Assembly (NCBI GenBank): GCA_037127255.1
Contig: JBANSL010000020.1
Location: 50,505,098-50,569,097 of the forward strand
DNA: 64,000 nucleotides
Reading direction: 5' to 3'
Source: Persicaria tinctoria
Lineage: Eukaryota > Streptophyta > Magnoliopsida > Caryophyllales > Polygonaceae
The translations under genes were made by a program, and so were the position numbers. Under the pieces are notes generated by a model. It did not search any database. It was not told where the DNA came from and worked only from the letters and a program-made list of their open reading frames with translations. Numbering within the stretch: position 1 is the stretch's first letter; each line of letters opens with the position of its first letter. Shown piece after piece: positions 1 to 10,545 of the stretch.

Positions 1-89
1 GTTTTCAAATGAGATCCACTCCCTTGTGCAATCAATACAACCATACGGTGGAAATAGAAACAGCAAGTCAAAAACACACAGCTACCCAC

Positions 90-3000
90 CTTCTCATAAT
101 TTGCTTTCATAGAATTCCAGTGGCTTTCTGCTGTTCCTCTATGTTCCTCGTATCCATCTCCTTTAACTGCGATTATTAACCACGAGAATCCAATAAAAAA
201 TTCCTTCAAAGATAACAATGTTGGAAAGCTGATTATATCAGATGATATTTATAACCATAAGAATCATATCAGATTCTGTTAATAAAATGAATGTGAAGAC
301 AATTAACATTAAAAATAGATTTATTTTCATACTATAAGGCATGATATTGCCTAGTAAATCTGTACCATATGTTTTCTGCTGTGGCATGGAAGTTGCAGGT
401 GGGCAAAGTTCAAGTCGCTTTTGTGCAAATGACTCCACTTTCTTTACAACGTTTCTCCAATTCATAGTGCTAGGTTCATGAACTGAAGAAGGGTGCCTAG
501 GAATGTTGAACAAAGATTCCAAAACCTCATGGGGTAGTTCTAGCTTGTTGCTTAGCATATCAGTGTATGATCGTGCTCTGGAAGAAATAGAACCAGCAAC
601 TGCCTCTGAATAACTCCTAAAATCAAGACATCAAACAATTAAATTTCAATCAGAAGTAAACAATTTTTTTCTTGTTGGACATACTTCTACGACAAAGAAA
701 AACACACAACAGAAATACAAATAGATAAGATGTCTTCAAGAGGGAAAGCTCATGTCATAAGAAATATCATGGTCAATACAAAGATCAAATAAATTACACA
801 TTCACACCTAAATCAAGGTGGATATTAACTACATAGAACTTCTGAAGATTCTTAAACAGGTTTTCAACAAAATAAGAGTTGCTGAGTTTCCAGTAAAAAA
901 AAAATAAGAATGCAAAATCTTTAGGTTACAACCTGTACTTTCTTGGTCAACTGGATATAATATCTTTCAAAACAATGTTGTTTGTTGTTAGGTTATTCTT
1001 ACCATATTTGCCTTTCACAGGACTTGTAAAGGAGAAATGAAAGTAAGCTGCATGCCTCATGTGAACCCATAAGTAACAGAGAAGAAAACCCTTGTACAAC
1101 CCAAAAAATATAGTATTCATGGAAAAGACGAGAGACATGGGAATCGACTTTTACTAGCAAGATGTCTATACATCTAACTATTTGTTGCATTCTATGCAAA
1201 CAAGTTCCGCCTAAAATTTTAAAATCAATATCACAAGTTTGGTGTTAGGAGATACAATACCTGTTGCCACAGTTCACTGGCCATCCATTATCCTGAAGTT
1301 CACTTTCAGATGAAAGTGAAGTTGAATCAGATGGATCAGTCAACCCCCAGAAATAGTTCTGAGATCCAAAAGGCAAAAGAATTGAATCATCAAATACTCA
1401 TACGGGAAGATTATACGAAATGAGTTAGAAATGAAAAAAATATGGAAAATTTCCCATATGAAAGCAGGTTTCTAACACAGACATCCTGATGCCCAACAAT
1501 ATACAACAAATACAAAATCATGATGAATGAGCACAAATATAATGCAGACCAATAATTCAACAACATGTGTCTGGTTAACGGTCCATAAATTAGGAATTCA
1601 ACTAAAGCCAGTTTTAGCTCTGCAACACATAGCTCATCTTGTTTACTAACAATATTTATTACATAGGGTTTATAGACATGTTATTAATAGATAGGTTATA
1701 AAATGCAAGGTCTTAGAATTACTTTAAGTGGATATGGCGAGTAAACAAGATGAGCTAAGAGTGGAATATCTTATAAACACTAAAACAAGATGAGTTAAGA
1801 GTAGAATTACTTTAAGTGGAAATGCAAGGTCTTAGAATTACTTAAAATGCAAGGTCTTAAAATGCAAGGTCTTAGAATTACTTTATAATATGTTATAAAC
1901 ACTAAAACACATACAATTTAAAAAAAGAAAACACGAAGAACACACATTACTGGATTTTAAAATAAACCTTGTTTTAAAAAAAAAATGATTTTCGCAATAA
2001 AATCAAATTAACAAAATAAGTAGAAAGAGATAATAATGTGAGCAACAGTAAAACTAGTCTGTATAACATTTAACATATAAATGAAAAAGTAAAAGCGAAA
2101 TGTAACATGGCAAATGCAACAAGACATGGTAAAGAGTCTCCAGACATTCAATTTCATGTTCATCCCCTATTAAAAGAATATATACTTACTTCAGAGTTGA
2201 AATCAGAGTATTTTGAATCGTCTCCACTACTTCCGCTAAGAGTGGAATATCCATCACTTCCTGATGGCTCAAAGGAGGATCCAGATAAATCAAGCAGAAT
2301 GTCCAAGGCCTAGAAAAACAAAATATGGGATTTGATAGATATACATGAAAAGCTGATTAATACAAAAGAAGATGAAGACACAAAAACTAGGGTGTAGGAA
2401 AATGATCAATGACACACAAAGGAGCCAAAAACTCGGGCAAATTTGTAAAACAATATCTGCAGTAGTATAAAGGAAAAAAGGAGGGAGAGCCCCTAAACTC
2501 CAGCATTGCTCATCACTATAAAGTGTAAAGCCTTCACAGCAAATAGCTTGCTTTTAAAATTGGCGAAGTCACGGTAAATAGATAACTTATGAATTTATAT
2601 AATCAATTAAAAGATACAAGTATCAGAAGCAAATCTGGCTTGGAGAATGGTTTTAGCATTAGTTACCAATAGTAAATCGGGCGTGGAAAAGTAGTTAAGA
2701 GGTGTACAAGACCATCAAGGGGAATAAAACGACTATTGAGTGTGCATAAATATCACATTTTAAGAAGGAAGGAAAACTACTTAGATATCACATTTTAAGA
2801 AGGTAGAAAATCCTTTAAAACTGCTTCAGATGCCAGTTATTACCCTTTCTCCACCAACTTAGACTAAACATCCCATTATTACTATTTTTTATGCAATAAA
2901 ATCCTGTAGTTTTTTTCAATTACATATCAACCCTACAAGGAATAAGCCTAAAGTGACAGGAATTTCCCCAAGAATTGAAACTAAGCTTACGCACAGTTCT

Positions 3001-4019
3001 ACAGTTATTTAACCACCAACCAACTCAAATTTCCTCAAAAAGTCCCACTTCAATCAACGACAAGTTTCGGTGTCTTGTAGAAGCATTTCTCCAACCCATG
3101 ACTCTAAAAGTTGCTAAATCTCTTATAGCAGTCTCATCATAATCACTGCAAGGTCAAACAACTTAACAAGTATCAAGCATCTACCCACAACAAACTAGAG
3201 ATTACATTTTTAGCTCTTGATGAACAAAAGAATGAACACTACAGGACACATAGATGCAATACCTTCTCCATATCATAGTGGCATTGACCTGCAAACAATA
3301 TCCACACAAGCCTGTTAGCAAACTGTATCCCTCAATGCACCGTAGTTGGAAGAAGATGACTCTTCACACAAAAAGCAATAGAAGTTCCACTTACAAATTT
3401 GAAAAACACAGAATAGTTTTGCACGCTTAAAGCAATTCAATTTCAATCATTCACATGAGAAATTGATAGACTTACCCAATACATCTCTGACAACCGCCAT
3501 ACTGAGGTCACACTCATCCCCAAGCATTGAACATACAAACTGCTCCATCTCTTCTACGTTAATCGGTCCACTACTTGATCGCCTAGGGTTCTTGAACTCC
3601 TTCCTCGATGTAGCAGCTACATAATCCTTACCTAAGATAGTTGAAACTGTCCCTGTAGCTGCAATAACCTTTTTCCCCTTATTCCCCCTAAACCCCCTAC
3701 AGTTAGCCCCGTCCTCTCCGGAAGCGGATTCATTAAACCCGTCAGATGAACTCAAACAAGATCGATTAGAACTGGAACTCTCCGTCTGATTATCGCACTT
3801 CTCAGACAAACCACTTAAAATTTCGGCAGCTTTGACGGCATCTCTACCTGCTCGCTCGTAAACCTCCTTAGCTTCTTCAAAGGATGGCAAAGAGAATGCC
3901 TCGACCAACCCGAGGATAATCCTTTGCTCCTCGCTTTCGGAGCCGCCAATTCCCGCACCAGTTTCGTCGGCTGGTTTGGAAGGACCTGCCCTCTTCTTCT
4001 TCCTCTTGGACTGCTTCAT
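90..4019 (-). CDS. Smr/DUF1771-domain protein, 3' part outside window
   Basis: Six coding exons can be joined with GT..AG introns and consistent phase: 4019-3476, 3288-3263, 2309-2190, 1358-1261, 616-366 and 166-90, giving 372 residues before the window ends. The first real ATG is at 4019; an in-frame GTG at 4028 is less likely. The N-terminus is basic (KQSKRKKKR). It is followed by a CUE/UBA-like segment and the motif MLGDECDLSMAVVRDVLG, continuing over the splice into QCHYDMEKALDILLDLS. The last visible exon (GYEEHRGTAESHWNSM) matches the start of a DUF1771 domain. In this plant family DUF1771 is followed by a C-terminal Smr (small MutS-related, nuclease-like) domain, which must lie to the left. 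The cellular role is not well defined. No frameshift is seen, so the gene is probably functional. Exact UTRs are not determined. Confidence 0.85.
1690..1890. repeat. Short tandem repeats in an intron of the Smr gene
   Basis: A unit starting AATGCAAGGTCTTAGAATTA occurs four times, complete or partial, with scrambled copies of AAGATGAGCTAAGAGT between them. The block 1631-1646 is the reverse complement of 1744-1758 (arms of about 15 bases around TCATCTTGTTTAC), so the RNA could form a hairpin. The whole block lies in the intron between exons 1358-1261 and 2309-2190. Confidence 0.6.
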
Positions 4020-4530
4020 ATCCAACACAAACGCTCCTAATGCTATCTCAGAGCTCGATCAACCCTTGAGGGTTTAGCAAATCAAATACCCCAAACTAAT
4101 CGATCGAAACAACCGACATCGTCAAATTAGGGTTTACAAAAACCAGCACACAAACAAAACGATTATCCAAAGGCAGCAAGCTCTAAAATCCGAATCTGAA
4201 CTTCGATGTTGCAGATTAGAGTTCTTTTGAATCCCCTACCTACCCCAAAAGTTCGGAACGGAACAAATTGGGCAGGATCGATCCAGGAAAAAACAGATTA
4301 GGGTTTGATTAGCGAACAGGAAAGGTACAAAAGGTGCAAATCGGATGAAGGAGAAGGACGAAAAGCTGATTGGAAGATTGGAATCAAGGGGTTTGGGGGG
4401 AGATGTAGACGACCGGGGAATCGATGAGATCGTTGATTGTTGTGGCGGTGGGAACAGGTTTCCATTATTTATTTCTGAAAAGCAGACAGCGTAAATTGTG
4501 AAGAACAAAGTGGCCACGCTTTTATATTTT
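4020..4530 (-). promoter_or_regulatory. 5' leader and proximal promoter region of the Smr gene
   Basis: This stretch lies upstream of the ATG at 4019. It has the CT/GA-rich and 'agggttt' composition common in plant 5' leaders. A 93-codon open frame (4236-4517) has no family resemblance and is best read as untranslated leader. The transcription start was not identified; sequence to the right of about 4530 becomes AT-rich transposon-like DNA. Confidence 0.4.
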
Positions 4531-5317
4531 AGTTTTATTTTTGGGCGGATCCTGAAAAGTCGAACCGGATATCCAAAACTGGCTCGGGTAAGTGTTATTT
4601 TAGACTTTGACCGAGATGCATTTTAAAACTAGGATGTGCTAATCTATCTATCTATCCATATCTATGTATCTACTATCTAGTATAAATGTATCTTCTATTT
4701 ATATATCTATCAATCTATCAATATTATTAAAACAAAAGAGTTTTAACCTATCTGTTATCCCTATTTTTATAAAAAAAATAGCTCTTTAAACAAATAAAAA
4801 ATATCCTTTAATTTTTCTTTTTATTTCATTTATCTCTTTAAATCAATCATACTATTTTTTTATCTTTAATACCGATGTTATAATTATATTATTATTTTTT
4901 ACTGACTAATAAGAGTAATTTAAAATATACAAACATATATATATACTACTTTAAATGAGATTTTCTAAAAAAAAATTATAAAATTATTTCTAATATACTT
5001 TTATGGTACTAATTTTTATAATTTTTTATCATAACTTTTATTAATATTTATAATATTAATTTATTACAGTATATTATTAAGATTAGATTTTCCAGATATC
5101 GTGTCATGGCACGAAGAGTGCACACACGGAGAAAGAGACACGTTTTACTAAATGAATAAAAGCCGCTTTTATCTTTAAATTATAAACATAATTTTGAGTG
5201 TTTTTTTATAAAGATAAATATTCTCCAAAATAAACCCACTTATTTTCCCTATACAATGTGATTTGAATTTTATTCTTAAAAGTTAAATTTGGAAAAACAG
5301 AAATCAATCAATCAATA

Positions 5318-5321
<4 letters not shown>

Positions 5322-5369
<48 letters not shown>
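5322..5369. repeat. (TA)n microsatellite
   Basis: An uninterrupted TA dinucleotide tract of about 45 bases inside AT-rich intergenic DNA. The small open frame across it is an artefact of the repeat. Confidence 0.9.
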
Positions 5370-5378
<9 letters not shown>

Positions 5379-6533
5379 TAGAGGCGTGTAAATCCTATGT
5401 GGCGGGTTCTGATGCGATTCGCTTACGTGTCGGACTTTGGTGCAATCTGACCCGGGTATTTGACACATCAATTAATGATGATCCAATATATTTAAGCCAC
5501 GTCAGACAATTACATTATCTATTTATATATGTGTGTCATCCTATGTGTCTATTTTAATTGAAAATTAAATTTAATTTTTAATATAAATATTCAGGATCAT
5601 ATCTTAAGTATTTTTTTAAATATTTTATCTTTAGTTATTTAGATTAGTAACGATAATTCATTATATCTGATGATAAGATTTATTATTAATCAATTATCTA
5701 TAAAATAATAAAATCTTATCACAATAAATAAATATTAAATGCAAATATATATACGTTAATGGTTCATGATCGATCCTAAATCACACAATACATGGGTACA
5801 TTCATGATCAACTCTAACCTAAATTTTACAATTATTTAGCTTATATCCAAGTTGAAAAATTGGTTGGTGCGTTGTATCTTCAATAAAATATGGATTTTTT
5901 TTTAAATGATGAATTATAATTTATAAGATAGGAGTATATATACAGTATATACGGTTGTATTTGATAAGTTTGGGTGCATGATGTTTACTATAATAGTTTA
6001 GTATATACTGTTGTATTTGATAAATTTGGGTGATGTTTTTAACTTATATCTTAAAGTCACAAGTTCAAACATCATTCTGGATTTGTTTAAGTAGGTGGTG
6101 ACATGGTTTAACTTAATCAATATAATGTATAACACATATTACCATGAGGAGAATGTAATAAAGTGAAACTTTATACTCTATGAAAAAACCATTGTATCTG
6201 TAATAAATAAAACTATTTTAAATTTGGTATAATGGTCACAATTTTTTTTTTACATTTTGTAGAAATTCTCTAATTTTAAAGATTTTAGTTGTTTTGCTCC
6301 AATATATTATCTAATAAAATATAGAAATTAATGGAAAAAAGTCAAATTTTCTAAATTTTTAGTATTCTCTATTATTTTATATAGGATTTGGAGAATCATA
6401 TTGAAACTTTCAAACTAGCTGATGATTTGTTCGAGTTATAGAATTTTTTTTGTTTGTAGCATTCTATAATTATAATATAGAAATTATAGAGAAACGGTTG
6501 AAATAAAGCATTTTTTATTTTTTTTATTTTATA

Positions 6534-6770
6534 CTCCCTCTGTTAATTAAAACTTGTCGTTTACTATTCATGCACGTTTTTTTAGAAGGATAAAAACTAT
6601 ATAAAATATTAACATTTTTTTACATTTGTTTTGATAAATTCATACTTAATTGTAATAAGTATGAAATTATTTTAAAAAATTATTTAAAAAGTTAATATTT
6701 TATATAGTTTTTAACACCTAAAAAAGCGTGCGTAAATAGTAAAACGTCATGTTTTAATTAACGGATGGAG
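6534..6770. mobile_element. Stowaway-type MITE
   Basis: A 237-bp element flanked by TA (6532-6533 and 6771-6772). The left end reads CTCCCTCTGTTAATTAAAAC and the right end, reverse-complemented, CTCCATCCGTTAATTAAAAC; similarity continues for about 50 bases. The CTCCCTCYGT start and TA target duplication are typical of Tc1/mariner-derived Stowaway MITEs. It has no coding capacity. Confidence 0.9.
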
Positions 6771-7068
6771 TACTAATCTTTGATGAAATGTGACATTTTA
6801 TTTTATATATTTCTTTATGTCATATGACGTTCCATTACAATAAACAAATAATGGTTATATATATTACTAATTAAAATACCTTAACGTTAAAATCTTATTA
6901 TTTTGTCATTTTTTCATGAGCGAAAAAACATGTTTTTTATTTTTTCTTTACTTTTAAAAAAATAATTCAAAATTATAATAAAATATAAGTTATTAGACAA
7001 CCGCCCAAGCGTGCGGGCCATAAAACTAGTAAAATATAAAACAACCTTTTTTTTACGCAATATAAGAA

Positions 7069-8124
7069 TTAGGTCGGGTCGGCCGAAGAAAAGGCTCTTC
7101 CTAGCGCATTCTTGTGGATGAGAACACGAAGTTCTGGATCATCATCACAACAACCGTCGATAGGGAAAACATGTGCATCACGAGCGAGATAGTCGGCCAC
7201 GACATTTGATTCCTTGAAAATATGACGAATAACAACATAAGAGAAGGACGAAATATCTAGAATAATATCCGATTGTAGTAGCTTGATATGTCAGGGACAC
7301 TTACAATCCCCCAGCAGAGCTTTAATAACTAGTAGGTTATCCCCCTCGATAAGAAGGTTATAAATGTTGGGCTGTTTTGCCTGCGAAATGCCCATCTTGA
7401 GCCCGAGGTTTTCGGCATAAGCAACTAATACATTGATACATGTATTCCTGCCCAAAGCCACTACATCACCCATACAGTCTCGAATAACAAAACCATACGA
7501 CGTCGAAGCATCTGGCCTTATAGAACCATCAAAGTTCAGCTTGTAGCAATCAGTTGGAGGCTTTACCCATAGTCCAGAACGTTGATTAGCCCGTTGCGGA
7601 GCCACTGGATGCCTATTGGACCGGCTTGAATTACCATTTTTGCTTCCGTGGAAATTTGGGCAGTCACCGATCGTTTTAAAGTTTTGTTTGTTGCCAGCAG
7701 TGGGTAAAAGTTGCATAGAAAAGCTCCATCTCAATAATAGATACTTTGTCTGTTTGTTCGAAAGCTAGCTGGTTCCTGAAAAAACATAGAGACCACCAAG
7801 AGCAAGCCAGGACCCCAAATTTGTGTAAACCCATTGCTACCTTAAGATCGTTGAGAGGAAGAGACGATCCCAACATAGCATTTGTTAAAAAATAACTAGG
7901 CAAATGGATACGTAATGTCTTGTGTAGACGAATGGCCATTGGGCACTCGATAAACAAGTGAGTAGCGGATTCATTGGTGTTGCCACAGAAAACACAACAT
8001 GAGGGAACTGACACGTGAGACTTCTGCAATCGTTCAGTAGTAGGTAAACCGTCACGAGAAATTTTTCAAAAGAAATGATGCACTTTAGGTGGGACATCCA
8101 AATCCCATATCCATCCACATTCAA
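7069..8124 (-). pseudogene. LINE zf-RVT and RNase H domains, broken
   Basis: The frame ending near 7676 carries CCVFCGNTNESATHLFIECP, a cysteine/histidine pattern typical of the zinc-binding region after plant LINE reverse transcriptases. It leads by frameshift into an RNase H-like segment: YKLNFDGSIRP (first catalytic Asp), LLIEGDNLLVI, and FKESNVVADYLAR with stop at 7071-7069. An internal stop follows LGDCKCP near 7290. Several frames must be joined, so no functional protein is made. Confidence 0.8.
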
Positions 8125-8262
8125 AATTTGGTAAAATTTGGTACTAGGGCCCTAATAAAGTCGATCCATCAAAGGGTTATTCGGAAGAGTGATTCCTAAC
8201 AGATGGTTAATATCTTCTGATGGAAGCAGATTGCTTAAGGTAGATAGAAGCAATGGTTTGTT

Positions 8263-9435
8263 TCACTCCAGGTCTGTGGTAAGAAAATGAGATACCTTAA
8301 TACCCAAAAGGGTAGCTGGGATAGGCTGAAGAACCCTCGTGTCTAAGAGATAGGAATAAGCCCAGTTATGAGTCCAGAAGTCAATGGAGTTCCCATCACC
8401 CACACTCCACTGAATGGCAGACTGGAATAAGTGTCGGATAGACATCAGGCGATTCCACTGCCATGAAGAGTTACCTTTCTTTTTGTAAGTTACGAGATTT
8501 TGTCCCTTAAGGTATTTTTGCGATACAATACGTACCCAGATGTTGTCTGGTTCGACCAAGATTTTCCATAAAAGCTTCATTTGTAGCGCTATATTCATAG
8601 ACTCGGATTTATGAATCCCCAGCCCCCTATTCATAGTGTCAACACATATCTTGTCCCAGATTATAAGAGGCGGAGAGTTCGAATTTTCGTTCCAAAAGAA
8701 TTTTCTGTAAATCTTAAGGTATTTAAGCCTAAAGGAGTGAAAAGCCTTGTGAGCTATTAGGATATTGTCCTGAATAGATATTCCTTTAGTAAAGGCTCCT
8801 TGTAAATGATGGATCAGTTTATCAAAAATCTTAGTTAACCTTGCTGTTAAAACTTTTGCAATAATTTTATATGCTGTGGAATACAAACTTATCGGTCTGT
8901 AGTAGTTGATTGTGGAAAGATCGTCCCGTTTTGGTAGTAAGGTAATGAAAGTATGATTGATTTGCCTTAGAAGCCTACCACTGGAGAAAAAAGTCTTTAC
9001 TACTTTGATAACGGAAGGCCCCACAAACTTCCAGAATTTTTGGTAAAAACCAGCTGAGAAACCATCCGACCCAGGCGCTTTATCAGAGCTCATAGAGAAA
9101 ACAACGCTCTTAATTTCTTCATTAGAGACAGGTGCTATGAGCATATCATTGTCTATCTGGGTTACTTGTGTAGGAATAATCGTCAGATCTCTCGAAAGAT
9201 CAATACCATCCCCCGAAGAAGATCGGAAACGAGCTTTGAAGTCTTTTTCAAATTCTTGTTGAATAATATGAAAATCTGCTGAGATCACACCATTTGGAAG
9301 AGATATCGTCTTTATAACTTTCTTGCCTCTTTTGGTTGTAACAATCTTATGGAAATAGCTAGAATTTGAGTCATTTAATTTGGCATGTTTTATCTTGGTC
9401 CACTGACTCCAATAACGTTGGTGGAAATCCAACAT
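8263..9435 (-). pseudogene. LINE reverse transcriptase with internal deletion
   Basis: A 390-codon open frame shows RVT_1-type motifs: SSDKAPGSDGFSAGFYQKFW, INHTFITLLPK, and INYYRPISLYSTAYKIIAKV. After IAHKAFHSFRLK the sequence jumps to FFWNENSNSPPLIIWDKIC, which belongs downstream of the catalytic core. The YxDD box and surrounding palm are therefore missing although the frame stays open. This is an in-frame internal deletion, not a working enzyme. The C-terminal part (WSVGDGNSIDFWTHNW) is the usual LINE segment before the zinc-binding domain. Confidence 0.85.
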
Positions 9436-9525
9436 CCTTTCTCTTTGTTAATCGGTTGTTTTAGAACTTGCACATGATTGTTGTTATCGTTCGTAAGAAG
9501 GGATGTTTGTAATTGGAGAAGTTTA

Positions 9526-9729
9526 CTATCGGTTACCTGAATTTGAGGCCGGATCGATAGCTATGTTTGTGAAACCGCATTTTCTCCACACACAATCCTT
9601 TGGGATCTTATCAGTCCTTGTTTTGAGTAATGCGAGGACATTGATATTATTATTCTTACAGAAAATATCGACGTTAGTCCAGAAGTTCCTACAGCAGATA
9701 CCGCAGGAATTCCAAGAACAAATATTCAT
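9526..9729 (-). pseudogene. LINE endonuclease N-terminus, truncated
   Basis: It begins at the ATG at 9729 with MNICSWNSCGICCRNF, matching the usual start of plant LINE APE-type endonucleases (the SWN box). It runs to a stop after about 67 residues; the remaining endonuclease is lost before the RT fragment begins. The TRIM insertion lies 8 bases upstream of the ATG. Confidence 0.75.
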
Positions 9730-9736
9730 AGGAAAC

Positions 9737-10300
9737 TGTTAGAGATGTGAATGACACTAAAAGTGTCCCACATCGGAAAGTTGAAAATAACAAGCCCTAG
9801 TATATGAGTCGGTGGGCTACTCCTTCTATTGCCAATTGGTTTTAGAATGGAACCTCACTCGACATGTGTGCTAGGCTACTAGTGCATGTGCGCCTGTGCA
9901 CACGACCCCCGGTCATCGGTCCGAGTCGGACTTTGATATGGTATCAGAGCGGTTAGCCTAGATGGCCCGTGTCGATCCTGGTCTGGGTTACCTAGTTGTC
10001 CAAGTCTCAACTAGATGACCCGTGTCGATCTTGGTCTGGGTTACCTAGTTGTCCAAGTCTCAACTAGATGGTCATTCCTGGTTGGATTTGCGGGGGCGTA
10101 TCAAAGATGTGAATGAGACCCAAATTGTCCCACATCGGAAAGTTGAACATAACAAGCCCTAGTATATGAGTTGGTGGGATACTCTTTCTATTGCCAATTG
10201 GTTTTAGAATGGAACCTCACTCGACTTGTCTGCTAGGCTACTAGCGCATGTGCGCCTGTGCACACGACCCCCAGTCATCGGTCCGAGCCGGAATTTGATA
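9737..10300. mobile_element. TRIM (terminal-repeat retrotransposon in miniature)
   Basis: A 564-bp element with two 202-bp direct LTRs (9737-9938 and 10099-10300) that share CCCACATCGGAAAGTTGAA and CAATTGGTTTTAGAATGG. The 3' LTR starts TATCAAAG and both end TTGATA. A tRNA-Met-type primer binding site (TGGTATCAGAGC) starts at 9939 and a purine-rich GCGGGGGCG precedes the 3' LTR. The 5-bp target duplication GAAAC is at 9732-9736 and 10301-10305. The 160-bp interior contains two copies of a unit with GGGTTACCTAGTTGTCC and encodes nothing. It sits inside the LINE. Confidence 0.93.
9939..9950 (+). promoter_or_regulatory. TRIM primer binding site (initiator tRNA-Met)
   Basis: TGGTATCAGAGC immediately follows the 5' LTR; it is complementary to the 3' end of plant initiator tRNA-Met. 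Confidence 0.85.
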
Positions 10301-10545
10301 GAAACTACTTTTCGTATCTGTTTGTACACTATTAGATCGGTAGCTATCAAACTTGTGATAGGTTGTGGAAGTCCAAGGATCCAAAATATTGGCAGAATTA
10401 AGTATATCCCCAAACAAGCTAGATTCACCAAGGAGACATTTGATCCCCAAAATAACAAGGGTCGGACCATACATGAATGAAATCCAGTCGATGCAACTTC
10501 GAAACCGAATGAACGATGAGTAAGTCCGGTAAGGACAATGGCCAT

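Larger units (their letters stand above)
4717..7029 (+). mobile_element. Helitron-like non-autonomous element (tentative)
   Basis: The 3' end looks like a Helitron terminus: a short GC hairpin (GCCC..GGGC, about 7002-7018) followed by CTAG at 7026-7029 and then T. The left end is uncertain; near 4717 the text ATATTATTAAAACAAAAGAG resembles plant Helitron 5' ends. No Rep/helicase is encoded. The interior is AT-rich and contains a microsatellite (5322-5369) and a later Stowaway insertion. A second Helitron-like start (ATACTAAAATAGAGGCGTG) follows the microsatellite at about 5370, so the block may be nested. Confidence 0.35.
7047..10545 (-). mobile_element. Decayed LINE (L1-type non-LTR retrotransposon), antisense
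   Basis: On the minus strand the order is endonuclease start (9729-9526), reverse transcriptase pieces (9435-8263), zinc-binding RT-associated domain (about 8110-7680), RNase H (about 7600-7069), a short 3' UTR and an A8 run at 7054-7047. This is plant L1/LINE ORF2 order. Most of the endonuclease and the centre of the RT are deleted. Its 5' part is interrupted by a TRIM (9737-10300) and by a solo LTR (10546-13617), and about 100 bases of it may continue beyond 13618. Confidence 0.85.

Noticed and set aside
4236..4517. 93-codon frame upstream of the Smr gene
   Set aside because: No family resemblance; position and composition fit a 5' leader.
9503..9742. 79-codon plus-strand frame
   Set aside because: Antisense of the LINE endonuclease start.
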